64,000 bases of DNA, taken from contig CALVWW010000003.1 of NCBI GenBank assembly GCA_944368155.1, forward strand, positions 62,001-126,000, written 5' to 3'. Positions 1 through 9,400 of this stretch are shown here, one piece after another. The notes under the pieces were generated by a model. The model was given only the letters and a program-made list of their open reading frames with translations. It did not search any database and had not been told where the DNA came from. Made by a program: the position numbers and the translations under genes. Positions within the stretch are counted from its first letter, which is position 1. Every line of letters starts with the position of its first letter. This stretch comes from an uncultured Clostridia bacterium (GTDB taxonomy: Bacteria > Bacillota > Clostridia > Christensenellales > Borkfalkiaceae).

Positions 1-1511
1 CCGAAGTCGTTGCATTTCTTTATTCTGCGGGTAGCCTCTTTATTGAGGAACAGACGCTGCAGCTTGCGTTCGGTGAGGGCGTTGCCCTTCTGCACCTCTG
101 CGCCGCACGTCTGAACGGACTTTTTGTCGTGAGCTTTTGAAGAACCCGTGGCGCCGCCGCAGCCGTCGCGCCCCGTCTCGCCGCCGAGAAGTATAATCAC
201 ATCGCCTGCCTTGGGGCGCTCGCGGTAAATCATATCCGACTTTGCGCCCGCAACCACGAAGCCCGTTTCAAGCCTCTTTGCTTTATAGCCGTCGTGATAG
301 ACTTCGTCGACCTGACCTGTGGCAAGGCCAATCTGGTTGCCGTACGACGAAAATCCCGCCGCGGCCGTGGTCGTTATCACGCGCTGCGGAAGTTTGCCGG
401 GGAGGGTATCTTCCAACGGAACGGTGGGGTCGGCCGCGCCTGTTATGCGCATGGATTGCAGAACATACGTCCTGCCCGAAAGCGGATCGCGTATGGCGCC
501 GCCGAGGCAGGTAGCCGCGCCGCCGAAGGGCTCGATTTCAGTGGGGTGGTTATGCGTTTCATTTTTGAACATAACCGTATATTTTTCCGGTTTGCCGTCG
601 AGCTCGACGTCTACGTTTATCGAGCAGGCGTTTATCTCTTCAGATTCATCAAGATTGGCAAGTTTGCCGTCTTTTTTAAGCTTTTTGGCGCCGATTGTCG
701 CTATATCCATGAGGCAGGGATATTTATCGTTCCTGCCGGCATACAGCTCTTTGAACAGGTCGCAATAGAGGTCATAGGCCTTTTTAACGTCCTTATTGTC
801 GCCCTCTATCTCAACATCGGTTATTTCGGTGGCGAAAGTCGTGTGGCGGCAATGGTCGGACCAATAGGTATCTATAACTTTAAGTTCTGTTTCGGTAGGG
901 TCGCGCTTTTCAGATATAAAGTAGTCGCGCACAAAGGCAAGGTCCTCAACCGACATGGCAAAGCCCATGGTTTTATGGTAGGCTGCTATCTCGCCGTCGG
1001 TCATTGAAGTAAAACCTTCGACCGACTGCACGTCGGGAGCGTCGATATGCACGCGGACGAGGGTCGAAGGCTTTTCGAGAGAGACCTCCTCGCTTTCAAC
1101 AGGGTTGATGAGATGCTTCTTTAATTTTTCAACCTCTTCAGGCGTCGCGCCCTTCACTGCATACACGCGGGCGCACTCGATTAAGGGGCGCTCTTTCTGG
1201 GTGAGCAGCTGAACGCACTGGGCGGCGCTGTCGGCACGCTGGTCGTACTGTCCCGTGAGGTAGGCTATGGCGAAAACTGAATATCCCTCGCCGAAATCTA
1301 TCTCCTCCCTGTAGACATTGTCGACGGGTGGCTCGGAGAACACGCCGGGAATTGCAGCGGAAAACTCCTCCTCGGTCATCCCCTCAACGTCGTAACGGAT
1401 TAAAAGGCGGACATCCTCTATATCAGTTATTCCGAGGAGGTTTCTGGCCTCGTCCATAACTTTTTTGGCCTGCAAATTATCTTTCTTTTCAACGAATACT
1501 CTGTAAATCAT
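1..1511 (-). CDS. purL: Phosphoribosylformylglycinamidine synthase, N-terminal part (cut by window edge)
   Basis: Converts FGAR to FGAM with ATP and glutamine, the fourth step of purine synthesis, in the cytoplasm. The frame starts at an ATG (1511-1509) and stays open to the left edge, giving 503 residues with no stop. Around residues 217-225 it shows SDHCRHTTF, and around 312-330 KNETHNHPTEISPFGG, both hallmarks of the synthetase domain. The N-terminal PurS-like region (MIYRVFVEKKD) is fused, so this should be the long single-chain form of well over 1000 residues; the glutaminase domain would lie outside the window. It is the last visible gene of the operon, 31 bp after purD. Confidence 0.96.
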   Translation of the reverse strand, partial: MIYRVFVEKKDNLQAKKVMDEARNLLGITDIEDVRLLIRYDVEGMTEEEFSAAIPGVFSEPPVDNVYREEIDFGEGYSVFAIAYLTGQYDQRADSAAQCVQLLTQKERPLIECARVYAVKGATPEEVEKLKKHLINPVESEEVSLEKPSTLVRVHIDAPDVQSVEGFTSMTDGEIAAYHKTMGFAMSVEDLAFVRDYFISEKRDPTETELKVIDTYWSDHCRHTTFATEITDVEIEGDNKDVKKAYDLYCDLFKELYAGRNDKYPCLMDIATIGAKKLKKDGKLANLDESEEINACSINVDVELDGKPEKYTVMFKNETHNHPTEIEPFGGAATCLGGAIRDPLSGRTYVLQSMRITGAADPTVPLEDTLPGKLPQRVITTTAAAGFSSYGNQIGLATGQVDEVYHDGYKAKRLETGFVVAGAKSDMIYRERPKAGDVIILLGGETGRDGCGGATGSSKAHDKKSVQTCGAEVQKGNALTERKLQRLFLNKEATRRIKKCNDF

Positions 1512-1542
1512 CTGGCGCTCCAAATTTTTCAAGTCGTATAAA

Positions 1543-2823
1543 TTAACCTTCGCGGTACTTTATTCCAATATCGCTGCGGCAGTACATTCCGTCCCAGCTT
1601 ATGTTCTTTGCGGCGGCGTATGCCTTTGCCCGGGCTTCGTCTACGTCGCTGCCCTTTGCAACCACGCCCAAAACCCTGCCGCCGTTTGTGACGAGCTTTC
1701 CGTCCTTTATAGCCGTGCCCGCATGAACTATCTGGCAGTCGCCTACGTCGCCTATGGAAATTTCTTTGCCCTTTTCGTAGCGGGCGGGATAGCCGCCCGA
1801 GGCAAGAACGACGCACACGCAGGCGCCATCCTCCCACTCTATTTTTATATCGGAGAGTTTTCCGTCGGTAACGGCTTCAAATATATCCATCAGGTCTGTT
1901 TTGAGCATGGGGAGAACTACCTGCGTTTCGGGGTCGCCGAAGCGGGAATTGTACTCCACCACCCTCATTCCCTTATCTGTGCGCATGAGGCCGAAATACA
2001 GGCAGCCTTTAAAAGTTCTGCCCTCGGCATTCATGGCGTTCATCGTGGGTACCATGATATTGTTCATTACTTCCTTTTCAAGTTCCTTCGTCCAGAAAGG
2101 GCAGGGCGAAAACGTGCCCATGCCGCCCGTGTTGAGGCCCTTATCGTTATCGAGCGCACGCTTATGGTCGCACGAAGTTATCATGGGAACTATTGTTTTT
2201 CCGTCTGTGAATGAGAGGACCGATACCTCCTCGCCGGGGGTATATTTTAAACCGCGCATGCACTCTTCGATGACGATTTTATTTCCGGCCGAACCGAAGG
2301 CCTTATCGAGCATAATGCTCTTCAAACCCTCTTCAGCCTCGCTCAGAGTATTGCACACCAGAACGCCTTTGCCCAGTGCGAGGCCGTCGGCCTTTAAAAC
2401 TATAGGCGCCCCCTTTTCGCGTATGTAGGCAAGGGCGCTGTCGTAATCGTCGAATATTTCACTCTCCGCGGTGGGTATGCCGTACTTTTTCATGAGATTT
2501 TTGGAAAAGGCCTTGCTCGCTTCGATTATCGCCGCATCTTTGCGGGGACCGAAACAACGCTTGCCGATATCCTCCAGCGCGTCGACAAGGCCGGCAGCCA
2601 AGGGGTCGTCCGGAGCGACTACATAATAGTCGATTTCGGGGTGGGCTTTGGCATATTCCACCACCGCAGGTATATCCATGTAGTCAACGTCCACATTTTC
2701 TGCAATTTCGGCTGTGCCTGCGTTGCCCTTCATGCAATAGAGCTTGTGTACCCTTTTACTCTTTTTCAAGGCAAGAAGGATTGCATGTTCCCTTCCGCCG
2801 TTACCAATTACAAGAACATTCAT
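1543..2823 (-). CDS. purD: Phosphoribosylamine-glycine ligase
   Basis: GAR synthetase joins glycine to phosphoribosylamine with ATP (step 2 of purine synthesis). It has 426 residues, the usual size. It begins with the family signature MNVLVIGNGGREHA and has the ATP-grasp parts LKADGLALGKGV near residue 143 and EYNSRFGDPETQ near 290. A GGAG-type ribosome-binding site precedes the ATG at 2823. It lies between purH and purL on the same strand, but 265 bp separate it from purH, and that gap holds a structured repeat. It is therefore co-transcribed only if RNA polymerase reads through that element. Confidence 0.97.
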   Translation of the reverse strand: MNVLVIGNGGREHAILLALKKSKRVHKLYCMKGNAGTAEIAENVDVDYMDIPAVVEYAKAHPEIDYYVVAPDDPLAAGLVDALEDIGKRCFGPRKDAAIIEASKAFSKNLMKKYGIPTAESEIFDDYDSALAYIREKGAPIVLKADGLALGKGVLVCNTLSEAEEGLKSIMLDKAFGSAGNKIVIEECMRGLKYTPGEEVSVLSFTDGKTIVPMITSCDHKRALDNDKGLNTGGMGTFSPCPFWTKELEKEVMNNIMVPTMNAMNAEGRTFKGCLYFGLMRTDKGMRVVEYNSRFGDPETQVVLPMLKTDLMDIFEAVTDGKLSDIKIEWEDGACVCVVLASGGYPARYEKGKEISIGDVGDCQIVHAGTAIKDGKLVTNGGRVLGVVAKGSDVDEARAKAYAAAKNISWDGMYCRSDIGIKYREG

Positions 2824-2914
2824 AGAAATTCTCCTTCACGGATGAGGAATAAACTTTACAGGGTTAATCTGCGCGCGAAATGACAATTATTATTTAAAAA
2901 AATTATGTACGCAA

Positions 2915-2955
2915 GGCGAATTTAGTTCGCCGTTAGCGCGACCCAATTTGTCGCG
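2915..2955 (-). other. Two further hairpins next to the purH-purD repeat
   Basis: Immediately beyond repeat copy 1, toward purD, are two more perfect stems: CGCGAC with GTCGCG (2937-2955) and GGCGAA with TTCGCC (2915-2931). They are not seen beside copy 2, so they seem to be specific to this spacer. The whole 265-bp purH-purD gap (2824-3088) is thus structured and non-coding; it could slow or process the operon transcript. Confidence 0.5.
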
Positions 2956-2957
2956 AA

Positions 2958-3080
2958 GCGAGCTCACTGGGTGAGCGCGCACAATTATATGATATGAGAG
3001 CCTTAAAGATTGTACGCGCGAGGGCAAAGCCCTTAAATCACGAAGATTTTTCGTGCTTCACCTGCACGAAAAATCTGTGA
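2958..3080 (-). repeat. Structured 3'-UTR repeat, copy 1 (after purH)
   Basis: Read on the minus strand, this ~123-bp element begins 8 bp after the purH stop codon. A second copy lies at 30823-30946, 6 bp after another gene's stop and in the same orientation relative to that gene; by eye they share about 80-85 percent. Three hairpins are visible: a long one (TCAC...GTGA closing pairs, inner arms GATTTTTCGTGC and GCACGAAAAATC, loop AGGTGAA), a short AGGGC-TTT-GCCCT, and GCTCAC-CCA-GTGAGC. The stems are conserved between copies even where bases differ. There is no open frame of interest. It may be a mobile or structural RNA element; its function is unknown. Confidence 0.75.
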
Positions 3081-3088
3081 ACCCTTTT

Positions 3089-4708
3089 TTAGTGTTTAAA
3101 GTGCCTTTCGCCCACAAAAACCATCGCGATGCCCGCTTTGTTTGCCGCCTCCACCGAATCTTTGTCGCGAATGGAGCCGCCCGGCTGAATTATTGCCGTT
3201 ATGCCGGCTTTAACGCACTCCTCAACACAGTCGGAGAAGGGGAAGAATGCGTCGGATGCCATAACGGAACCCTTAGCCTCTTCGCCGGCATGAGCTATGG
3301 CCTGCTGCGCCGCCCATATGCGGTTGGTCTGGCCCATGCCTATGCCCGTCGTTCTGCCCGGTTTGCCGATGACTATCGCATTTGACTTTGTATGTTTTAC
3401 TACCCGCCATGCGAACATCATTGCCTCCACCTCTTCAGCGGTGGGCACGCGGTCGGTGACAACGCCGAGACCGTAGGTCGTTCTCGTTTTACCTGAGGGC
3501 AGAGTTTCGGTTTTGACTTCCGCCTTGCGGGTGAAAAGATTCATGTCCTCGTCCTTTATAAGGCACTCGTCGTATTGCTGGACGAGCAGGCCGCCGTACA
3601 CTTTTTTCATGTCGCGGGCGTCGGGAGCCCTGCGGGCGGAAATATCGTCTATCTGCAGAAGGCGGATATTCTTCTTACCCTCGAGTATTTTGAGCGCCTC
3701 ATCGGTGTAGGCGGGCGCCATTACTATCTCGATAAATATCTTGTTTATCTCTTCGGCGGTCCTTTCGTCGACGGTGCCGTTTATCGCCAGAATTCCGCCG
3801 AACACAGAGACGGGGTCGGAATTGTAGGCGCGCATATAAGCTTCGTAGATATCGCTGCCCGTACCCACGCCGCAGGGATTGGCGTGCTTGCAGGCTACTA
3901 CGGCGGGTTTATCGCCGAATTCCTTTAACAGCTCAAGTGCACCGTTTGCGTCGTTTATGTTGTTATATGAAAGTTCCTTGCCCCACAGCTGCTTTGCCGA
4001 CGAGAGCGAACCCTTCCTGATGAAGGGCTCGTTGTAGAACACGGCCGACTGCTGGGGATTTTCGCCGTAGCGCATATCCTGCGCCTTCTCGTAGGCGAAA
4101 GTTATCGTTTCGGGATAGGTTATGCCGAGCTGGGAGGCGAGATAGTTGGAGATGAGGCTGTCGTATACTGCGGTATGGGCGAATACCTTGTATTGAAGAT
4201 ATTTCTTGGTTTCAAGCGTAACGCCGCCCGAGGCGAGCTCTTCGAGCACCTTTTTGTAGTCTTTGGGGTCGACGATTACTGCGACATCCTGATAGTTCTT
4301 TGCCGCCGCCCTTATCATGGTGGGACCGCCGATATCAATATTTTCGATGCACTCGGCAAATCCGGCACCGCGCGCAAGGGTGGCCTTGAAGGGATAGAGA
4401 TTTACGGCGACAATGTCTATCGTGTTGATTCCGAGCTCTTCGAGCTGACGCATATGCTCGGGATTGGAGCGCATGGCAAGAAGGCCGGCATGCACATTGG
4501 GATGCAATGTTTTGACTCTGCCGTCGAGGCACTCGGGGAAACCCGTGATTTCGGATATTCCGATAACTTTAAGGCCCGCCTCTTTTAAAGCTTTAGCCGT
4601 TCCGCCGGTGGAAATTATTTCGAAGCCGTTTTCAATCAGCCCCTTGCAGAACTCCACTACGCCCGTCTTGTCGGATACGCTTACAAGCGCTCTCTTTTTC
4701 ATCTCCAT
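3089..4708 (-). CDS. purH: Bifunctional AICAR formyltransferase / IMP cyclohydrolase
   Basis: Carries out the last two steps to IMP: formylation of AICAR with 10-formyl-THF and ring closure. At 539 residues it is full length. The N-terminal IMP cyclohydrolase (MGS-like) domain shows [10 protein letters not shown] and DGRVKTLHP; the transformylase part shows RYGENPQQ, the KHANPCGVG segment and SDAFFPFSD. An in-frame GTG at 4723 exists, but it is part of the GTGAGG ribosome-binding site of the ATG at 4708, so the ATG (MEMKKRAL) is taken as the start. It follows purN with a 129-bp gap containing a palindrome. Confidence 0.97.
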   Translation of the reverse strand: MEMKKRALVSVSDKTGVVEFCKGLIENGFEIISTGGTAKALKEAGLKVIGISEITGFPECLDGRVKTLHPNVHAGLLAMRSNPEHMRQLEELGINTIDIVAVNLYPFKATLARGAGFAECIENIDIGGPTMIRAAAKNYQDVAVIVDPKDYKKVLEELASGGVTLETKKYLQYKVFAHTAVYDSLISNYLASQLGITYPETITFAYEKAQDMRYGENPQQSAVFYNEPFIRKGSLSSAKQLWGKELSYNNINDANGALELLKEFGDKPAVVACKHANPCGVGTGSDIYEAYMRAYNSDPVSVFGGILAINGTVDERTAEEINKIFIEIVMAPAYTDEALKILEGKKNIRLLQIDDISARRAPDARDMKKVYGGLLVQQYDECLIKDEDMNLFTRKAEVKTETLPSGKTRTTYGLGVVTDRVPTAEEVEAMMFAWRVVKHTKSNAIVIGKPGRTTGIGMGQTNRIWAAQQAIAHAGEEAKGSVMASDAFFPFSDCVEECVKAGITAIIQPGGSIRDKDSVEAANKAGIAMVFVGERHFKH

Positions 4709-4768
4709 ATTGTAAAACCTCACGTATGATATTTTATTGTTTAAGCTTTTTTGGATAAAACATATTTT

Positions 4769-4785
4769 GCATAGTACTATGCGTG
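4769..4785. promoter_or_regulatory. Palindrome GCATAGTACTATGC upstream of purH
   Basis: A perfect 14-base palindrome (4769-4782) lies 61 bp before the purH start. Its coding-strand core CACGCATAGTACTA occurs once more at 15388-15401, 62 bp before the start of an ABC transporter binding-protein gene. The matching position before two unrelated genes suggests a regulator site or a small promoter-associated repeat. No factor can be named from sequence. Confidence 0.4.
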
Positions 4786-4837
4786 ATACAAATTACTGAT
4801 TTTGTAGTAATTTTTTGGCGATATGTAAGATTGCCGC

Positions 4838-5455
4838 TCAATCAAGGACGGTAACCTTTCTGCCGCATTTTAAGATTTTGCCCTCGCACAGTTTTTTCAC
4901 GCAGAACGGAAGGAGTTTGTGCTCCGCTTCAAGTATCCTCTTCTGAAGGCTTTCGGGAGTATCTCCGTCCTCCACCTCCACGGCGCGCTGAGCTATTATC
5001 GCGCCGCCGTCGGGAACCTCATTCACAAAATGAACGGTGCAACCCGAAATTTTTGCACCATACTCAATCACCGCGCTGTGAACGCGCAACCCGTAAAAGC
5101 CGCCGCCGCAGAATGCCGGTATGAGCGAGGGATGGATATTGATTATTCTGTCTTCGAAAGACTTTATAAAACTTTCGGGAATGATTTTAAGCCAGCCGGC
5201 AAGCACTATATAATCTACATCAAGCTCCTTTAAGAGCGAGGAGAGATTTTTATATAACTCTTCAATGTCGGGCCACTCGGCTTTGGCATAAACTTCGGCG
5301 CGTATTCCGTGCGCCCTTGCGCGCTCTATGGCGCCTATACCGTGCTTTGAAGCAATCAGTGCGACAATCTCGCAGAAGGGCTCCCTCTCGTTGGCGTCGA
5401 TTACCGACTGAAAATCGGTGCCGCCGCCCGAGGCAAATACAGCTATGCGCTTCAT
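4838..5455 (-). CDS. purN: Phosphoribosylglycinamide formyltransferase
   Basis: Formylates GAR using 10-formyl-THF (step 3 of purine synthesis). The 205 residues match the family. It starts MKRIAVFASGGGTDFQ, the phosphoribosyl-binding loop, and carries the catalytic INIHPSLIPAF segment (Asn, His) and the downstream Asp in EVPDGGAII. The ATG at 5455 overlaps the purM stop as ATGA, which indicates translational coupling and rules out the longer in-frame start upstream. Confidence 0.96.
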   Translation of the reverse strand: MKRIAVFASGGGTDFQSVIDANEREPFCEIVALIASKHGIGAIERARAHGIRAEVYAKAEWPDIEELYKNLSSLLKELDVDYIVLAGWLKIIPESFIKSFEDRIINIHPSLIPAFCGGGFYGLRVHSAVIEYGAKISGCTVHFVNEVPDGGAIIAQRAVEVEDGDTPESLQKRILEAEHKLLPFCVKKLCEGKILKCGRKVTVLD

Positions 5456-6474
5456 TTGATGAGTTTTACCCCGCTGCCCTTGATTGCTTTGCCGAGAAGA
5501 ACGCATTCCTCACCTGTAGACTCGAGCGTCTGAACGGTTTTATCCACATCGCGCTTGTTCACGCATACAACCATTCCTATGCCCATGTTGAAAGTGTTAT
5601 AAATCTGCTCGTCGGAGATACCTGATATCTCCTGCATTACTCTGAACACCGCGGGAACCTCATAGGAGCGGGTACGTATTTCACACCCCACTCCCTTGGG
5701 GAAAATTCTGGGAATATTTTCGATAAAACCGCCGCCTGTAATATGGGCTATACCCTTAACCTTGACCTTTTCGATGAGATTGAGAATCGAACGGACATAT
5801 ATACGGGTGGGAGTCAGCAACACGTCTATCGGCTTTGCTCCGAGGCGGGAATCAAACGTGTTGAGTTTTGCCGCGTCCTCGCCGAAGAGTTTTCTAACAA
5901 GCGAATAGCCGTTGGAATGAATTCCGCTCGACTTTATGCCGATTAACATATCCCCGGGTTTTATTTTGCTGCCGTTGATAATCTTCTTTTTGTCTACAAC
6001 GCCCACGGCAAAGCCTGCAATGTCGTACTCACCGTCGGCATAGAAACCAGGCATTTCGGCAGTTTCGCCTCCGATTAATGCAGCTCCTGACTGCCTGCAC
6101 CCTTCGGCCACGCCGGAAACGACGGTTGCCACCGTTTCGGGCGAGAGTTTGCCTGTTGCAAAATAATCGAGGAAAAATAAAGGCTTCGCACCCTGACACA
6201 CAATGTCGTTCACGCACATTGCAACCGCGTCGATACCTATTGTGTCGTGCCTGTTTGCAATAAAAGCATATTTGAGCTTGGTGCCCACTCCGTCGGTACC
6301 GGCGACGAGGACGGGATTTTTCATGCCCTTGGAAAGCTCGTAAAAGCCGCCGAACGAACCGATGTCGCCGAGGACGTTTTCATTATAGGTGGACTGTACG
6401 TGCTGCTTCATGAGGCGCACTGCCTCATAGCCCCTCTCCACATCTACGCCGCTGTCTTTATATGAGATTGCCAT
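5452..6474 (-). CDS. purM: Phosphoribosylformylglycinamidine cyclo-ligase
   Basis: AIR synthetase closes the imidazole ring of FGAM with ATP (step 5). It has 340 residues, standard for PurM. Seen are the N-terminal AGVDV-like SYKDSGVDVERG segment, VAGTDGVGTKLK near residue 57 and the glycine-rich HITGGGFIENIPR near 240. It follows purF by 18 bp and overlaps purN by four bases (ATGA), so it sits tightly inside the operon. Confidence 0.97.
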   Translation of the reverse strand: MAISYKDSGVDVERGYEAVRLMKQHVQSTYNENVLGDIGSFGGFYELSKGMKNPVLVAGTDGVGTKLKYAFIANRHDTIGIDAVAMCVNDIVCQGAKPLFFLDYFATGKLSPETVATVVSGVAEGCRQSGAALIGGETAEMPGFYADGEYDIAGFAVGVVDKKKIINGSKIKPGDMLIGIKSSGIHSNGYSLVRKLFGEDAAKLNTFDSRLGAKPIDVLLTPTRIYVRSILNLIEKVKVKGIAHITGGGFIENIPRIFPKGVGCEIRTRSYEVPAVFRVMQEISGISDEQIYNTFNMGIGMVVCVNKRDVDKTVQTLESTGEECVLLGKAIKGSGVKLIK

Positions 6475-6492
6475 AGAATATTTTTACCTCGC

Positions 6493-7905
6493 TTATTCAA
6501 ATTTGAATTTATCCGTCTCGTAAGTCTCCATAGGATAGGGATACTTGCCCGTAAAACATCCGAGGCAGAATTTTAGATTAGATTTTTTGCACGATTCGAC
6601 GAGGTGCTCTACCGAAAGATAGCGCACGCTGTCTGCGCCGATACAGCGCGAAATTTCATTTTCATCCCTGTAGGCGCCGATGAGCTGGGAATAGGACTGA
6701 ATATCTATTCCGAGATGGCACGGATGCTTTACTATCGGCGAGCACACGCGCACATGCACTTCCTTTGCGCCTGCGTCGCGCAGCATTTTTATTATCTTGC
6801 GCATGGTTGTGCCGCGGACTATCGAGTCGTCTATGATAATGAGACGTTTGCCGCGGATATTGGCGCGCAGCGCGTTCATCTTTACGCTCAAAGAGTTTTC
6901 GCGCTGGGTCTGGTCGGGCTGAATGAAAGTTCTGCCCACATACCTGTTTTTCGCCAGCGCCTCGACAAACGGAATGCCGCTCTCCTCGGCATAAGCGCGG
7001 GCAGCGACGTTTGCGCTGTCGGGCACGCCCGCAACTATGTCGGCGTCTACGCCGTAGTGACGCGCAAGCAGCCTGCCTGCCTCCTGCCTCGCCTCGTATA
7101 CGCTGCAACCGTCTATAACGGAGTCATGACGGGCAAAATATACATATTCAAAGATGCACAGCCGGCTCTCTTCCGGAATTTCGTCCATCATATACGACTG
7201 AATGCCGTTTGAATCTATTACAACTATCTCGCCCGGCTTTACGTCGCGCAGGAAATTTGCGCCGACCGCGTCGAGAGCGCAACTCTCGCTGGCGACTATT
7301 ACGTCGTCGTCGGCAGTGCCTATGCAAAGCGGACGGATGCCGTACGGGTCGCGCACGGCTATAAGCTTATCCACCGTCATTATAACAAGCGCATAGGCGC
7401 CTTTAAACTGCGGACAGGCGAGCTTTACTCCCTTTAAAATATCTCCGTCGGAGAGACTGTTTATCATAATCGCCATAACTTCAGAGTCGATTGTCGTCTG
7501 AAACACGGCGTTCTGCGCGATAAGCTTATCGCGGAGCTGTTTTGTGTTGGTGAGATTGCCGTTGTGGGCAAGCGCCATTTTGCCGCATTTGCCTGTAAAC
7601 ACTACGGGCTGGGCATTTAAAAGCTGACTTGCGCCCGTAGTAGAATAGCGCACGTGGCCGACGGCAATGTCGCCCTCGGGCAGTTTTTCAAGGTTGCCTC
7701 CCGTAAATATTTCGGGGATGAGCCCCATGCCCTTGTAGTAGGTAATTTTATCGGCAAAGGCGACGGCAATGCCGCCGCTCTCCTGACCTCTGTGCTGAAG
7801 GGCGTACAACCCGTAGTATACAGTATGCGCGACTGAGCGGTTTTCGGAGGAATAGACGCCGAATACGCCGCACTCGTCGTGAATCTCGTCATGAATTTCG
7901 TCCAT
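6493..7905 (-). CDS. purF: Amidophosphoribosyltransferase (active form)
   Basis: Commits PRPP to purine synthesis by transferring the glutamine amide to make phosphoribosylamine. It has 470 residues. A short propeptide (residues 1-11, with a DEIH repeat) precedes the predicted nucleophile Cys12 in DECGVFG. The glutaminase domain shows ALQHRGQESGG; the transferase domain has the PRPP loop IIIDDSIVRGTT. C-terminal cysteines (CLGCFTGKYP) resemble the Fe-S ligands of the Bacillus enzyme. It lies just after a second PurF-like gene, from which it differs by keeping the catalytic Cys. Confidence 0.97.
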   Translation of the reverse strand: MDEIHDEIHDECGVFGVYSSENRSVAHTVYYGLYALQHRGQESGGIAVAFADKITYYKGMGLIPEIFTGGNLEKLPEGDIAVGHVRYSTTGASQLLNAQPVVFTGKCGKMALAHNGNLTNTKQLRDKLIAQNAVFQTTIDSEVMAIMINSLSDGDILKGVKLACPQFKGAYALVIMTVDKLIAVRDPYGIRPLCIGTADDDVIVASESCALDAVGANFLRDVKPGEIVVIDSNGIQSYMMDEIPEESRLCIFEYVYFARHDSVIDGCSVYEARQEAGRLLARHYGVDADIVAGVPDSANVAARAYAEESGIPFVEALAKNRYVGRTFIQPDQTQRENSLSVKMNALRANIRGKRLIIIDDSIVRGTTMRKIIKMLRDAGAKEVHVRVCSPIVKHPCHLGIDIQSYSQLIGAYRDENEISRCIGADSVRYLSVEHLVESCKKSNLKFCLGCFTGKYPYPMETYETDKFKFE

Positions 7906-7972
7906 TTATTATGATAACTCCGTGACAAAATTGTTTGCGGGAGGCAATCTCCCGCGCGGTAAACAGCAGAAT

Positions 7973-9394
7973 TTATTCCTTGCCGGTCCAGCAATAGGTG
8001 CACAGTTTGCAGGGCTCTATGCCTATAGCCTCTACGAGCCCCTCTATCGACTGAAATTCAAGAGATTCAAACTTGAATTTATCGCATATTGCCTTTCGCA
8101 TGGCCTTTCCGCGTTCCGTGTTGGAATCGCTGTATTCCTCGAGATGGTTTATCGCCTCGTCACCCTCAAGCTCCGCCATCGTGCGGCGGGTTATCAGGTC
8201 CATATCTCCTGAGGAGCGCGAAAAATTGAGATATTTGCAGCCGTACATTATGGGAGGACACGCCGAACGCATATGAACAGCCTTTGCGCCGTGGGAGTAC
8301 AAAAATTCAACGGTCTCCTTGAGCTGTGTGCCGCGCACTATCGAATCGTCGACGAGCAGAAGGCGCTTGCCCTCTATGAGCTCGTGCACGGGGATGAGCT
8401 TCATTTTAGCGACCTTATTGCGCTCGGACTGGTTAACAGGCATAAAGCTGCGCGACCACGTGGGCGTATATTTAATATAGGGACGGGCAAAGGGAACCTT
8501 GCATGCGTTGGCATAGCCTATCGCATGGGGAGTGCCGGAGTCGGGAACGCCGCCAACATAGTCAATGCCGTGCATATCGTGGGTCTTTGAATCGTTCTTT
8601 GCAAAAATTTCGCCGTTTTTGCAGCGCATCATCTCTACGTTCACTCCCTCGTAAGATGACGTGGGATAGCCGTAGTATGACCAGAGGAACGCGCAAATAC
8701 GCATTTTTTCGCCCGCGGGAGCGAGCTGAGTTACGCCGTCTGCCGAAATTTCGACTATCTCGCCGGGACCGAGCTCCCGATAATCGGAATAGCCGAGCTT
8801 TTTGTATGCGAAGCTTTCAAATGACGCGCAGTAACCGTCGTCGCACTTTCCCAGCTGAACGGGCAGCCTGCCGACCTTGTCCCTTGCGGCGATTATAGTG
8901 CCGCGGTCGGTAAGAATGAGGATTGACGCAGTTCCCTCAATCTTGTCCTGCGCATAGCGTATTCCTTCGACATAGGAATCTTTGCTGTTTATGAGCGCAG
9001 CCACAAGCTCGTTCGAGTTTACCTTGCTGCCCGTCATTGCGTCGAAGTAGCCGCCTACGGAGAGAACCTCATGCATTAATTCGTCGGCGTTGTTGATAAT
9101 GCCGATGGTGCTTATGGCGTATTTGCCTATTTTGGAGACCATTAAAAGAGGCTGTGGGTCGGTATCGCTTATGCAGCCTATTGCGGCGTTGCCGCGCATT
9201 TCCGACACAGTGCGCTCGAACTTCGTGCGGAAGGGTGCGTTTTCTATATTGTGGATTTCGCGCTGGAGGCCGATTTCGGGGTCGAATGCCGCCATGCCGC
9301 CGCGCTTTGTGCCTAAATGGGAATGATAGTCGGTGCCGATGAACGTATCGAATACGGCGCTGCTCTTTTTAACAGAGCCAAAAAATCCGCCCAT
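7973..9394 (-). CDS. PurF-like paralogue lacking the glutaminase cysteine
   Basis: A 473-residue amidophosphoribosyltransferase homologue encoded inside the operon between purC and purF. The N-terminus reads MGGFFGSVKK where active PurF proteins have a catalytic Cys (MCGIFG or a processed ECGVFG), so glutamine hydrolysis by the normal route should be impossible. The PRPP loop RLLLVDDSIVRGTQ (residues 344-357) is intact, as are GGVPDSGTPHA near 281 and C-terminal cysteines (CKLCTYCWTGKE). It could use ammonia, act as a regulatory partner of PurF, or bind PRPP. Homologues with this MGGFFG start are, as I recall, widespread in Clostridia and usually annotated simply as purF. The domain assignment is certain; the role is not. 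Confidence 0.88.
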   Translation of the reverse strand: MGGFFGSVKKSSAVFDTFIGTDYHSHLGTKRGGMAAFDPEIGLQREIHNIENAPFRTKFERTVSEMRGNAAIGCISDTDPQPLLMVSKIGKYAISTIGIINNADELMHEVLSVGGYFDAMTGSKVNSNELVAALINSKDSYVEGIRYAQDKIEGTASILILTDRGTIIAARDKVGRLPVQLGKCDDGYCASFESFAYKKLGYSDYRELGPGEIVEISADGVTQLAPAGEKMRICAFLWSYYGYPTSSYEGVNVEMMRCKNGEIFAKNDSKTHDMHGIDYVGGVPDSGTPHAIGYANACKVPFARPYIKYTPTWSRSFMPVNQSERNKVAKMKLIPVHELIEGKRLLLVDDSIVRGTQLKETVEFLYSHGAKAVHMRSACPPIMYGCKYLNFSRSSGDMDLITRRTMAELEGDEAINHLEEYSDSNTERGKAMRKAICDKFKFESLEFQSIEGLVEAIGIEPCKLCTYCWTGKE

Positions 9395-9400
9395 TGCGCC

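Noticed and set aside
4709-4723. GTG start five codons upstream for purH
   Set aside because: The GTG is part of the GTGAGG ribosome-binding site of the ATG at 4708.
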